DNA of 64,000 nt from an uncultured Paracoccaceae bacterium (GTDB lineage: Bacteria > Pseudomonadota > Alphaproteobacteria > Rhodobacterales > Rhodobacteraceae), in assembly GCA_943787985.1 (NCBI GenBank), contig CALSOO010000004.1, forward strand, positions 1,116,001-1,180,000, in the 5' to 3' direction. The translations under genes were made by a program, and so were the position numbers. The notes under the pieces were generated by a model, which was not told where the DNA came from, did not search any database, and worked only from the letters and a program-made list of their open reading frames with translations. Each line of letters starts with the position of its first letter. Positions within the stretch are counted from its first letter, which is position 1. Shown one piece after another: positions 35,810-45,039 of the stretch.

Positions 35810-38166
35810 TGTTTTTTGGTCTTGATGGGGTCGAAGTTGGCCTGATTATTGTCTTTGTCTGTCTGTTTGGCGGCATCTTGTCCGGCTTTCCGGTGGCTTT
35901 TGCCATCGGTGGTGCGGGGATCATTTCCTTTGGGATCATCGCGGCGCTGGACAGTGCGGGGTTGCTCATCCACCAAGCGGTTGACCAATCCTCGCAGGTG
36001 TACCGCGATCTGGTGAATTCGGGTGTCTCGCCCAATTCGATCAGTATATTCCGATACCCCGATTTGCCCCGAATTGGCGAACCCGTGTTCCCCAAAGGTT
36101 GGGAAGTCGCGCTGGATCGCAACGTGTCCTTTATCGTGAACCGCATGAACGAACGCGTGTTTGGCAGGGGCATTCGATCGAAACACTTCTGGCGGTTTTG
36201 ATGTTCGTTATGATGGGCATCACGCTGGAGCGCTCCAAGATTGCCGAAGATTTGCTGACCACGATGGCGCGTGTCTTTGGACCGCTGCCGGGTGGTTTGG
36301 CTGTGTCTATTGTTGTGGTTGGCGCGTTCCTTGCGGCGTCCACGGGGATTGTGGGTGCGACGGTTGTGACGATGGGTTTGCTTGCGCTGCCGACGATGCT
36401 GCGCAACGGCTATTCGCCCGAGATCGCCACAGGGGTCATCGCGGCCTCTGGTACGTTGGGGCAGATCATTCCGCCCTCTATCGTCATCGTTTTGCTGGGC
36501 ACCTTGGCGGGGGATTTGTATTCCTCAGCGCAAGAGGCGCGCGCGATGTCGGTGGGCTGTCCGATCGGCGCTGACCTATCTGGGAGAGCCTGCGGTTGTG
36601 TCTGTCGGGACCTTGTTCCAAGCGGCCTTGTTGCCGGGCATCCTGTTGGCGCTGCTCTATGCGCTTTATGCCTTTGGCTACGCGTTGCTGAACCCTGACA
36701 AAGCGCCAGCGGTGCCAATGGGCTCGACCAACGCAGAACCCGTCACACGCGGCGAAGCGTTGACATGGTTCTTGTTCGTGCCAATCGGTTTGGTTGTCGC
36801 GACAATCCTGTTGGGCAATCTGGGCCTTGTGGGCAGCCAGAACATGGTTGTGTCCTCCTTCTCTGACATCGGGGATAGCGCGTCACTGCGCACCAATGTT
36901 TCGGAGATGTGTCAGGCTGCGATGATCGAATTGCACGGTCAGCCCGCATGGGATGCGGCTGTGGCGCAGCAGGTGGCGATTGAAGCGTCTGGCGGTGTTG
37001 CCCAATCCGAACGCCTGAGCCCTGAAGCTTTGGCCGCCGCGATTGAAGCAAAAGTTGCAGCCGCTGCCCCGGTCGGGACCGGCACTGCGATCTTGTTGAT
37101 CTTGCTCAGCCTCATCCTCAGCACCGCGCGCGGTGTGTCGCCCTCTGCGGATGTGCGTCCATTGCTGATCGGCGCCATCGGTGTGGTTCTGGCCATCATT
37201 GTGGACATTGCGCTGGTCGGACCGGAAACATCGGCTGGCGTTTATGTGGTGCTGATGTTCTTGCCCTTCGTGGCCATCCTGTATGGTGCCGTCGCCGGTG
37301 TGCAAATCTGTGCCCAAAACGAGCTGATCCGCGTGGTCTTTCCACCGCTGGTCCTGATCGTTGCGGTGCTTGGATCAATCCTTGGCGGGATCACCAACCC
37401 GACACCGGCAGCAGCCCTTGGGGCAGGCGGGGCCATCATGCTCGCGGCTTACCGCAAGCTGCGTGACACGGACCGCTCTCCCAAAGTGATCATCTGGTCC
37501 ACTTTGGCGATTGTTGTCTGTATCCTTGTGGGCGTGAACTTTGACCTTCGCATCAATCAGGACGGTGTGGAGGCATGGACTTGGGCTGCGTTCTTTATCG
37601 CTTACGGCGCTTACTTGTATGCTCTGTTCGGTTTGTTGTTCTCGTGCTGGATCTTGTTCACCTCGGGGGTTCTGACCCCTGTCGTGCGCGAAACGGCCAA
37701 GGTTACATCGATGGTGTTTACGATCCTGATCGGGTCGCAAATCCTGAACCTTGTGGTCATCAGCTTCGGGGGCGAGCACTACATCCAGCAGTTCCTCAAG
37801 AGCTTTGACAATGAGGTCACGGTGTTCCTGATCGTGATGCTGGTGTTGTTCATCCTCGGGTTCGTGCTCGACTTCCTCGAGATCATCTACATCGTCATTC
37901 CGATTGTGGGTCCGGTCATTTACGGCGGCACATTTGACCCCAAGTGGGTGACCATCATGATCGCGGTGAACTTGCAGACTTCGTTCCTCACACCACCTTT
38001 TGGATTTGCGCTGTTCTACTTGCGCGGGGTGGCCCCAAAAGAGGTCACGACACGCCACATCTACCGCGGCATCATCCCGTTTGTGTTGATCCAGGTGGGC
38101 GGTTTGTTCTTGCTCTATTGGTTCCCAGGTATCGTGACGATCGTGCCTGATCTCATCCCGAACTAA
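35809..38166 (+). pseudogene. dctM: TRAP transporter large permease, two frameshifts in the 5' third
   Basis: ATG 35809 opens MFFGLDGVEVGLIIVFVCLF, a normal DctM start. A missing G near 36163 (GTGTTTGGCAG for GTGTTTGGGCAG) and a net extra base between 36557 and 36572 break the frame; after that it is open for 1.6 kb to TAA 38166. The restored protein is about 785 residues, long for DctM but matching a Roseobacter-type subgroup that has an extra segment ([16 protein letters not shown]). Family motifs such as [18 protein letters not shown] and [18 protein letters not shown] are intact. Needed with DctP and DctQ for sodium-driven solute uptake. Confidence 0.75.
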
Positions 38167-38190
38167 GCAGACCTGCCAGTCTGACTGATC

Positions 38191-38219
38191 AAAGGCCGCT
38201 CATTGGAGTGGCCTTTTTT
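38191..38219 (+). terminator. Rho-independent terminator of the TRAP operon
   Basis: AAAGGCC (38191-38197) pairs with GGCCTTT (38210-38216) around a 12-nt loop and continues into a run of T. It begins 24 bp after the dctM stop. Confidence 0.85.
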
Positions 38220-38220
38220 C

Positions 38221-38492
38221 ATGGGCTGGTGTTGGATTGGCGAAAGGAAGCGCGACAAGGATCAAGCAGATTACGGCGCCGCACGTGCGGTGGATTTTGG
38301 CGAAATCCCGTTGTGAATCTCAGCGATTTGGACAGTGATGCAGGACGCGCCCGTATCAGCGCAGAGCTGATCGCGGCGGCGCAAAGCAGCGGATTTTTCC
38401 ACCTCGAAGGACATGGTATTTCCGAAACGCTGGGGGCGCGTGCCTTTGCCGCCTCGCGCGCGTTCTTTGCTTTGAGCGATGAGACCAACACG
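38221..38492 (+). pseudogene. 2-oxoglutarate/Fe(II) oxygenase, N-terminal fragment
   Basis: Two frames together give ADYGAARAVDFGEIP then PVVNLSDLDSDAGRARISAE and SSGFFHLEGHGISETLGARA...FFALSDE, the N-terminal DIOX_N domain of isopenicillin-N-synthase-type oxygenases. A missing C in the run at 38307-38309 explains the frame change. Homology ends near 38490; the catalytic HxD...H domain is absent. The remainder of the frame runs antisense through a CcdA fragment. A dead gene end left by a rearrangement. Confidence 0.65.
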
Positions 38493-38578
38493 ATCGGCAA
38501 CACCGGTAAAACGCAGGGGTTGATCAGGGTCAGCAGACCAGCGAAGTTGGCAAATACAAATTCCAGATAAATGGACAT
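38474..38578 (-). pseudogene. CcdA-like cytochrome c biogenesis protein, N-terminal fragment
   Basis: From ATG 38578 on the minus strand the translation is MSIYLEFVFANFAGLLTLIN, then PCVLPVLPIVLVSSL, the first membrane helix of CcdA/DsbD-type thiol transporters with its signature NPCVLP cysteine. Homology stops near 38474, about 35 codons in, where the sequence enters the antisense of the oxygenase fragment. Two unrelated 5' gene ends therefore meet head to head within about 20 bp. Confidence 0.6.
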
Positions 38579-38643
38579 GGCGCGGTGGGCTCTATCGTCC
38601 AAGTCACATGCCCTGACGCCAGATCACACATGCTTGAAAAAGC

Positions 38644-39462
38644 TTACGTTGTGGGGCGTGTGTCTGGCAGCTGGATATTCGCCACTTGCTCTGCGATCGG
38701 GTCCGAAGACAAGGGGTGGCGATTGGCGTCGAACGCATCAGGGTCTGTCATCGACTGCCATTGTCCGCCGGTATAGACTTCAAGCCCGGAAAAGTTGGCC
38801 TTGTACCCCATCTTTTGGCTGCCCGGCACCCAATAGCCAAGGTAGACGTAGGGCAGATTGGCCTCTATCGCGATCTGGATGTGATCAAGGATCAGATACG
38901 TGCCCAAGGAATTGCGCGCGAGGTCAGGGGTGTAAAACGAATAGACCATGCTCAGACCGTCCGTCAGCACATCCGTAAGGCTCACGGCAATCAGCTCTTT
39001 GTTTGCGGGATCTGTGTATTCGACAACGCGGCTGCGGATCGGGGTCTCTTCGATCATGGCGGCGAATTCAAAGACATCCATGTCCGCCATCCCGCCATCC
39101 GCGTGGCGGCTATCAAGGTAGGTGCGAAACAGGTCGTATTGCGCTTCGGTCGCCCACGGAGAGGTCGCGCGCCGCTGGAACTGGCTGTTGCGTTTCAACG
39201 TGCGTCGCTGGCTGCGGGTTGGTGTGAACTTTGACACGTCAATCCGCGCTGACAGGCAGGCCGCACAATCCGAGCAAGACGGGCGGTACAGAACATTCTG
39301 AGAGCGACGGAACCCTTGTTGCGACAGGCTGTTGTTCAACGCGTCCGCATTGTCGCCTTGTAATGCGGTGAACAGCTTACGCTCCATCCGTCCGTCCAGA
39401 TAGGGACAGGGCTGCGGTGCCGTCACATAAAACTGGGGCGCAATGGGCAGCGTATGACGCAT
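38644..39462 (-). CDS. bpt: Aspartate/glutamate leucyltransferase (N-end rule)
   Basis: 272 residues from ATG 39462 (a TTG two codons earlier is less likely). Transfers leucine from Leu-tRNA to N-terminal Asp/Glu of proteins, marking them for ClpAP through ClpS. Conserved features are [40 protein letters not shown] with its paired cysteines, [19 protein letters not shown], and [18 protein letters not shown]. Length is typical. Confidence 0.93.
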   Translation of the reverse strand: MRHTLPIAPQFYVTAPQPCPYLDGRMERKLFTALQGDNADALNNSLSQQGFRRSQNVLYRPSCSDCAACLSARIDVSKFTPTRSQRRTLKRNSQFQRRATSPWATEAQYDLFRTYLDSRHADGGMADMDVFEFAAMIEETPIRSRVVEYTDPANKELIAVSLTDVLTDGLSMVYSFYTPDLARNSLGTYLILDHIQIAIEANLPYVYLGYWVPGSQKMGYKANFSGLEVYTGGQWQSMTDPDAFDANRHPLSSDPIAEQVANIQLPDTRPTT

Positions 39463-39562
39463 GAACAAGACCGAGTGATTTAGTCGACTGTAACCTACCC
39501 AGCGGGTGGCGCAAGCGATTCACGCGATATTGGTTTACGCATTGGGTCCTGTCAATTCCCGC

Positions 39563-39997
39563 CTAGCGTGCGCGCTTGTTGAGCATAACTGTGCCAAGCA
39601 CCATATCGCTCAAGCTTTGGCCGCGTTCGGTGGCGCACATCAAAACGATAGAAACGATTTGGGCAAGCGCGGTGCTGACGGTCAGCAAGTAACCAATGGT
39701 GTGCAAAACCGCTTCACCGGTGCTCAGGCGCAGTCCTTGGGAATTGCGCAATTCAATCGCTGCGATCCGCATGCCAAAGGTCGCAGACTGGCTGGCGATG
39801 GACATGCTGCGATATGCAAGGCTGACCACAAAAAGCAGGAAGGGGATGAAAAACAGCCCGATGAACGCCGTGAACACCACGATGAGGGCTGTGATGATGC
39901 CGATGATCACCGCATCGATTGCCCAGGCAAGCAAGCGCTTTGAGGGCACATCATCATAGAACTGGCTTTGGTTTATCGGATCAGGAAGATGGGTCAT
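39563..39997 (-). CDS. RDD family membrane protein
   Basis: 144 residues. The RDD motif region appears as SKRLLAWAIDAVIIGIITAL with the conserved Arg and Asp before the first membrane helix; two further helices follow (FIPFLLFVVSLAYRSM and VLHTIGYLLTVSTALAQIVS), with ESRNxxG-like residues reduced to MRIAAIELRNSQGLRL between them. Role unknown; some RDD proteins act as ion or solute transporters or antiporters. Next to the DUF2852 gene on the same strand. Confidence 0.85.
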   Translation of the reverse strand: MTHLPDPINQSQFYDDVPSKRLLAWAIDAVIIGIITALIVVFTAFIGLFFIPFLLFVVSLAYRSMSIASQSATFGMRIAAIELRNSQGLRLSTGEAVLHTIGYLLTVSTALAQIVSIVLMCATERGQSLSDMVLGTVMLNKRAR

Positions 39998-40068
39998 GGA
40001 ACTTCTTTTGTTTGGAATGGCCCCCGACCAATCGGGGGAAGACTGGTCGGGGAGGGGCAGCTTTGGCG

Positions 40069-40488
40069 TTATGCGTTGCTGCGTGCGTCGTCATCTGTTT
40101 TGGCGGCGCGTTCGTCCATGAACTGGTCGAATTCGGATTTGTCTTTGGCTTCGCGCAAACGTTCAAGGAAGGATTCGAAGTTGGTTTGCTCTTCCTCGAG
40201 GCGGCGCAATGTGTCGGCTTTGTAGCTGTCAAAGGCGCTGTTGCCGGTTGTGCGCTGCGCACTAAAGCGTGTGTGGCGGGACATTGTGCGATTGCAGGAC
40301 TTTGAAAACATGCGTTTGCTCCAGATCATGTAAAACAAAAGGGCAAGGCCGACAGGCCAGAAGAAGATGAACCCCAAGACCATTGCCGCGATCCACGCGC
40401 CTTTGCCTTTTTCGTCAAGCCAGTCTTCGGATTTGGTGAACCAACCTGAGGAAGAAGCGGTTGGGGCGGTTTGCGTAAGGGTTGTCAT
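40069..40488 (-). CDS. DUF2852 family membrane-associated protein
   Basis: 139 residues. One strong membrane segment (GAWIAAMVLGFIFFWPVGLALLFYMIW, about 30-56) is followed by a basic stretch and a charged helix (DSYKADTLRRLEEEQTNFES, then FLERLREAKDKSEFDQFMDE) that probably forms a coiled coil in the cytoplasm. This is the pattern of DUF2852, common in Rhodobacteraceae and Rhizobiales, function unknown. A GTGAA dyad lies 29-47 bp before its start. Confidence 0.85.
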   Translation of the reverse strand: MTTLTQTAPTASSSGWFTKSEDWLDEKGKGAWIAAMVLGFIFFWPVGLALLFYMIWSKRMFSKSCNRTMSRHTRFSAQRTTGNSAFDSYKADTLRRLEEEQTNFESFLERLREAKDKSEFDQFMDERAAKTDDDARSNA

Positions 40489-40516
40489 CGGGTGCCTTTC
40501 TGCTGGGTTTCATCTG

Positions 40517-40582
40517 ATGTGAATGCTCTTCACATTAAACAAGATGGGCAGTCACAGCCGTGTCGACAAGGGTTAATGTGAA
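40517..40582. promoter_or_regulatory. Dyad ATGTGAA-N5-TTCACAT and inverted partner upstream of the DUF2852 gene
   Basis: ATGTGAA (40517-40523) pairs exactly with TTCACAT (40529-40535). The block TTCACATTAA (40529-40538) recurs in inverted orientation as TTAATGTGAA (40573-40582). This looks like two operator half-site groups for one repressor or activator controlling the DUF2852 gene that starts at 40488. Confidence 0.5.
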
Positions 40583-40603
40583 TGTTTTTAACATAAACGC
40601 CGT

Positions 40604-41071
40604 TTACTGTGTGAAATCAGCCCCTTGGCACCCTGAAATTTTGCAAATTTCTTGTGCCGTAGATGAAAATACATGGTGCGGCGTGCCAGCTGCGGCCCAA
40701 ATCACGTCAAATTCATGCAGTTTCGGGTCCAAAAACGCGCGGACCGGGTTCACATGCCCAACGGGCGACACCCCACCGATGGCAAATCCGGTTTGAGCGC
40801 GGATCATCGCCGCATCTGCTTTGCCCAGTGGTTCGCCTGCCAGCTGTGCCGCTTTGTCTGCGTCGACCCGGTTGCCCCCAGCCGTGATGAACAAAATAGC
40901 CTCACCGCTGTTTTGCCCTGCAAAGATGATGGATTTGGCGATCTGGTCAATCTCGCAGCCGATTGCGTTGGCTGCATCCGCGGCCGTGCGGGCTTGGGCG
41001 GTTTCCAGAATATTCGGGGTCACGCCAGCGCTCTCAAGGGCGGCGCGAACCCGTTTCAAACTTTTACTCAT
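40604..41071 (-). CDS. YbaK/EbsC-type aminoacyl-tRNA deacylase
   Basis: 155 residues from ATG 41071; upstream in-frame residues have no homology. The domain is complete: TAADAANAIGCEIDQIAKSI with the catalytic Lys, then ILFITAGGNRVDADKAA, FAIGGVSPVGH and FDVIWAAAGTPHHVFSST. These proteins hydrolyse mischarged tRNA such as Cys-tRNA(Pro) in trans. It starts 76 bp from the divergent glnE. Confidence 0.9.
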   Translation of the reverse strand: MSKSLKRVRAALESAGVTPNILETAQARTAADAANAIGCEIDQIAKSIIFAGQNSGEAILFITAGGNRVDADKAAQLAGEPLGKADAAMIRAQTGFAIGGVSPVGHVNPVRAFLDPKLHEFDVIWAAAGTPHHVFSSTAQEICKISGCQGADFTQ

Positions 41072-41147
41072 ACATCGAGGATGTCGCGCCGGTTCCGGAT
41101 TGGCAAGAGCCATTGACGCGCCCAAGCGCGCGGTCGACAGTGCGCGC

Positions 41148-43922
41148 ATGCGCTTGCTTGATCATATCTCCAGATGCCCCCGTCCGTTTGATCCCGATTT
41201 GGGAGGCGAAGCCGTTGCAGCCTTGCCTGACCTTGGGCCGGAACTGCGCAGCTTGATCCATGCCACGGCGTCGGGCAGCCCGTATTTGGCGTCCTTGATC
41301 GTCAAGGAGGCGGCGTGGTTGCCGCAAGCAATGGAGGATATGGACGCCAGCATCGCAGCCGAGATTGCCACCGCGCGGGATCACACTGTCCCGGATCAAA
41401 TGCCACGCTTGCGTCAAGGCAAACGTCGCGTGGCTTTGTTGACAGGTTTGGCCGATCTTGCGGGGGCCTTTTCTTTGGAGCGCGTCACCGGTGCGCTGAC
41501 TGATTTTGCAGATGCAGCCACCCAAGGGGCGTTGGGGGCAGGGATCGCGGCGCAGATCAAACGCGGCCGTCTGCCCGGTGTCCGCGAGGACGACATCGGT
41601 ATCGCAGGTGGTATGGTTGTTCTTGCGATGGGGAAAATGGGCGCCCATGAACTGAATTATTCATCCGACATTGATTTGATTTGCCTCTTTGACGAGACCC
41701 GTTTCGATCCTGCCGATTTTGCAGATGTGCGCATGGGGTTTGTGCGCGCCACCCGTGCGATGGCCGCCACTCTGAGTGATCTCACCGGCGAGGGCTATGT
41801 GTTTCGCACGGATTTGCGCCTCCGTCCTGATCCGGCCGTGACCCCGGTGTGCATGGCGATGGAAGCGGCAGAGCGCTATTATGAAAGCCTTGGGCGCACG
41901 TGGGAGCGCGCAGCCTACATCAAGGCGCGCCCGTGTGCCGGTGATCTTGAGGCTGGCGCACGCTTTCTGAACACGTTGCGTCCGTTTGTGTGGCGCAAGC
42001 ATCTGGATTTCGCAGCGATTCAGGACGCCCATGATATGCGCCTTGCGATCCGCGCCCACAAAGGGCTTGGCGGGCCGATCACCTTGCCCGGTCACAACAT
42101 CAAGTTGGGGCGTGGTGGCATTCGCGAGATCGAGTTTTTCACCCAGACCCGTCAATTGATCTCTGGCGGGCGCGACAAAAGCCTGAGGGTGCGCGGCACG
42201 TGCGAAGGGCTTGGTGTGTTGGAACTGGCCGGATGGATCAAGCCCGATGTGGCAGAGACGCTGCGTGATCATTACGTGGCTCACCGCACGGTAGAGCATC
42301 GATTGCAAATGGTGCGCGATGCCCAAACCCATACGTTGCCCACATCGGACACGGAATTTGCGCGTATCGCGTCCCTGATGGATATGGCCCCTGAGGACTT
42401 GCACCGCGACCTGCATCACCGCCTCAGCGCAGTGCACACTGCCACCGAAGGGTTCTTTGCCCCGTCCGAAAGCGCACAGGCCGTCCCGCACTCGCTGGAT
42501 GAGCGGTTGATCGAACGCTGGCCCAGCTATCCTGCCTTGCGCAGTGAACGCGGCGCGGCGGTGTTCGAGCGGATCAAACCTGTGCTTTTGGAGCGCCTTG
42601 AGGATGCGGCCCGCCCGCAAGAGGCGCTGCTGGCGTTTGATCGCTTTTTGCAAGGTCTGCCTGCCGGAGTTCAATTGTTTTCGCTGTTTGAGGCGAACCC
42701 GACCCTCGTGGATTTGCTGATCGACATTGTCAGCACATCACCCGAACTGTCCTTGCACCTGTCGCGCAATGCCTCTGTGTTTGATGCGGTCATCGGGGGG
42801 GCGTTTTTCACGGATTGGCCAGGGCAATCAGGTTTGGTTGAGGAAGTATCAAGCGCCTTGACCGCAGAGCCTGATTATGAGGCCAAGCTGGATATGGCGC
42901 GGCGCTGGAACAAGGAATGGCATTTCCGGATCGGGGTGCACCAACTGCGCAACCTGATCGACGCCCAAGAGGCTGCCCGGCAATACGCCGACCTTGCGCG
43001 TGCTGTGATCCAAGCCCTCTGGCCTGTGGTCATCGCGCAGTTTGAAATCAGACATGGGAGCCCTCCGGGGCGCGGTGCTGCGATCCTTGGTTTGGGCTCG
43101 CTTGGGGCAGGACGGCTCACGGCCAGCTCCGATCTGGACGTGATCGTTATTTATGATGCGGACGGGGTTGAAGCCTCCGAGGGCCCCAAGTCCTTGCCCG
43201 CCCGCCTGTATTACGCCCGCCTGACCCAAGCGATGATCACAGCGATGACGGCGCCGATGTCCCAAGGTCGCTTGTATGAAGTCGATATGCGATTGCGTCC
43301 CTCGGGCACCAAAGGGCCCGTGGCCACCAGTTGGGCGAGCTTTCAAAGCTATCAACAAGAACAGGCTTGGGTCTGGGAGCACTTGGCCCTCACGCGCGCC
43401 GCAGTCGTCGTCGGTGCGCAAGAGGTGAGCGATGACATCGAGGCGTTTCGCATTGCCCTTTTGCGGGGGCCAAAGGATCAGGTCCATATTTTGAAAGAGG
43501 TCGCGATCATGCGCAACCGTATTGCGCAAGCCAAAGGCACGGGCGGTGTTTGGGATGTGAAAATCGGCGCAGGACGCCTTCAGGACATCGAGTTGTTGTC
43601 CCAAGCCGGACAATTGATACAGGGTGGGCGCGCGCTGGATGTTGCGAGTGGGCTTGAGGCCTGTGTCGCGCTTGGCATTCTGAACGCCGCGGACGGCGCA
43701 GCGTTGCGCGACATTTATGATTTGTGTTGGCGGGTGCAGATGGCCACGAAATTGCTGTCCGGGCAGGCGTTGGACCCGGATGCGATGGGCGCAGGCGGGC
43801 GCGCATTTCTGGACCGTGCCAGCGGGCCTGACGGCCAAGAGGCATTGGCGGCGGCCTATACAAAAGCAGCCCGCGTGATCGACACTGCGTTGGCAACAGG
43901 AGGCGCAGATGCGCAAAGGTGA
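41148..43922 (+). CDS. glnE: Bifunctional glutamine synthetase adenylyltransferase/deadenylase
   Basis: 924 residues from ATG 41148, the normal size; the frame stays open upstream but overlaps the divergent ybaK-like gene. Two nucleotidyltransferase domains are seen: the N-terminal deadenylase site MGKMGAHELNYSSDIDLICLF and the C-terminal adenylyltransferase site LGSLGAGRLTASSDLDVIVIY, each with the G-S/G-x-D-x-D pattern. It modifies GlnA on a conserved Tyr according to the PII signal. A 90-residue ORF overlaps its last 14 bp. Confidence 0.96.
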   Translation: MRLLDHISRCPRPFDPDLGGEAVAALPDLGPELRSLIHATASGSPYLASLIVKEAAWLPQAMEDMDASIAAEIATARDHTVPDQMPRLRQGKRRVALLTGLADLAGAFSLERVTGALTDFADAATQGALGAGIAAQIKRGRLPGVREDDIGIAGGMVVLAMGKMGAHELNYSSDIDLICLFDETRFDPADFADVRMGFVRATRAMAATLSDLTGEGYVFRTDLRLRPDPAVTPVCMAMEAAERYYESLGRTWERAAYIKARPCAGDLEAGARFLNTLRPFVWRKHLDFAAIQDAHDMRLAIRAHKGLGGPITLPGHNIKLGRGGIREIEFFTQTRQLISGGRDKSLRVRGTCEGLGVLELAGWIKPDVAETLRDHYVAHRTVEHRLQMVRDAQTHTLPTSDTEFARIASLMDMAPEDLHRDLHHRLSAVHTATEGFFAPSESAQAVPHSLDERLIERWPSYPALRSERGAAVFERIKPVLLERLEDAARPQEALLAFDRFLQGLPAGVQLFSLFEANPTLVDLLIDIVSTSPELSLHLSRNASVFDAVIGGAFFTDWPGQSGLVEEVSSALTAEPDYEAKLDMARRWNKEWHFRIGVHQLRNLIDAQEAARQYADLARAVIQALWPVVIAQFEIRHGSPPGRGAAILGLGSLGAGRLTASSDLDVIVIYDADGVEASEGPKSLPARLYYARLTQAMITAMTAPMSQGRLYEVDMRLRPSGTKGPVATSWASFQSYQQEQAWVWEHLALTRAAVVVGAQEVSDDIEAFRIALLRGPKDQVHILKEVAIMRNRIAQAKGTGGVWDVKIGAGRLQDIELLSQAGQLIQGGRALDVASGLEACVALGILNAADGAALRDIYDLCWRVQMATKLLSGQALDPDAMGAGGRAFLDRASGPDGQEALAAAYTKAARVIDTALATGGADAQR

Positions 43923-44181
43923 CGAGAACGACCCCAAAGGCCTGATTTTTGAAGCCTATCAGATGGAAGGCATCGGAAAATCCGAATGCCGAACGATTTT
44001 TCTCGATTGGGCGCTGAGCTTGCCGATGGAAAAAGACACAGGGCAGACATTGCGTGTGCTGATCGAACAATACGCGCGAAATGCGCCCGCGCATCCGATG
44101 TCCGACGTCATGACAGAGGGGCTCGCAGGCATGGCGGCCCCACGCCGTCGTGGGGGGTGGCGCAGCCGCACGCGCAGTTAA
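43909..44181 (+). CDS. Conserved hypothetical protein overlapping glnE
   Basis: 90 residues, starting 14 bp inside glnE, so translation is likely coupled. The sequence (KGLIFEAYQMEGIGKSECRT, then IFLDWALSLPMEKDTGQTLR) is helical and protein-like, with a basic tail. I recall similar short ORFs behind glnE in Rhodobacteraceae; no function is known, and a role in nitrogen regulation is only guilt by position. Confidence 0.7.
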   Translation: MRKGDENDPKGLIFEAYQMEGIGKSECRTIFLDWALSLPMEKDTGQTLRVLIEQYARNAPAHPMSDVMTEGLAGMAAPRRRGGWRSRTRS

Positions 44182-44204
44182 AACAAAGGCCGTCTCGCAG
44201 AACC

Positions 44205-44248
44205 GTCGTGATAGTTTCACGGGATTGTCGTGATAGTTTCACGGGATT
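44205..44248. repeat. Perfect 22-bp tandem duplication in the promoter region of a lipoprotein gene
   Basis: GTCGTGATAGTTTCACGGGATT occurs twice without a mismatch (44205-44226 and 44227-44248). Each copy contains GTGA-TAGTT-TCAC, a dyad of 4-bp arms. It lies about 95-135 bp before the lipoprotein start, a likely promoter region, and spacing of exactly two helical turns would place two proteins on one DNA face. Confidence 0.8.
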
Positions 44249-44340
44249 ACAGCAAATTTGACGCAAATTGGCCTCATTTGCCCGTCAAACCTCCTTTCAA
44301 CCCAAAGTGGGATTGCCGCACAAAGGGGCCGGAGGACGAC

Positions 44341-45000
44341 ATGAAGATTGTAAAACTAATGATGGCTCTTACACTTGGTGGACTTGTGTCCGCTTGTGCC
44401 AGCCCCGATACAGCGACGCGCAACGCGCCGTATTCTACAAATGACCAACGCATCATCAAAAGCGTGAGCCCGCAACCGACCACGCCAGCACTGCGCGTGG
44501 ATCACATCAACGTCAGCGTCCCGCAATCGTTGAAAGTGTCGGAACGCAACATGTATTACCCTGGTGGTGATATTGTCTGGCGCGAAGACCCTATTGGTGA
44601 TCGCCATGCACAGGTCAAAAAGATTTTTGAATCCGCAATGGCACAGGGCACAGCGCAACTCGAGAATGGACTGGTTCCTGTTTACCTTGATGTGCAGGTC
44701 CAACGGTTTCACGCACTGACTGAAAAAGCCCGCTATACCACAGGCGGCGTCCACTCGATTACGTTCAGAATGCGCCTGCGGGATGCGGCCACGGGCCTTG
44801 CTTTGGGCGAGCCGCGCACAGTGCAAGCCGATATCGAAGGCTTTGGCGGTCGTCAGGCTTTGCAGGCCGAAGCACGTGGTTTGACGCAAAAAGTACGCAT
44901 CACCAACCACCTCGCCGAAGTCATTCGTCAGGAATTGACCCAGCCAGAGGGTTATGAGGGTGCGAATCTTGGCTTTATGCAGGCTATCAACAAGCTTTAA
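44341..45000 (+). CDS. Secreted lipoprotein, DUF6778-like
   Basis: 219 residues from ATG 44341 with GGAGGACGAC upstream. The signal (MKIVKLMMALTLGGLVSACA) ends in a lipobox LVSAC, so Cys19 would be lipidated. The mature part (DHINVSVPQSLKVSERNMYY, then RARYTTGGVHSI-type strands) is a mixed alpha/beta domain without catalytic motifs. It is a member, as I recall, of a Rhodobacteraceae lipoprotein family of unknown role. The rlmI gene follows after 39 bp. Confidence 0.78.
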   Translation: MKIVKLMMALTLGGLVSACASPDTATRNAPYSTNDQRIIKSVSPQPTTPALRVDHINVSVPQSLKVSERNMYYPGGDIVWREDPIGDRHAQVKKIFESAMAQGTAQLENGLVPVYLDVQVQRFHALTEKARYTTGGVHSITFRMRLRDAATGLALGEPRTVQADIEGFGGRQALQAEARGLTQKVRITNHLAEVIRQELTQPEGYEGANLGFMQAINKL

Positions 45001-45039
45001 GCTTTCGCCGACACACAATTGGATTTAGGGAAGGGCGCT

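Noticed and set aside
33588-36572. Programmed ribosomal frameshifting or recoding as explanation for the TRAP gene breaks
   Set aside because: Twelve shifts in both directions with no shared slippery site or stimulatory structure in one operon is not plausible as recoding.
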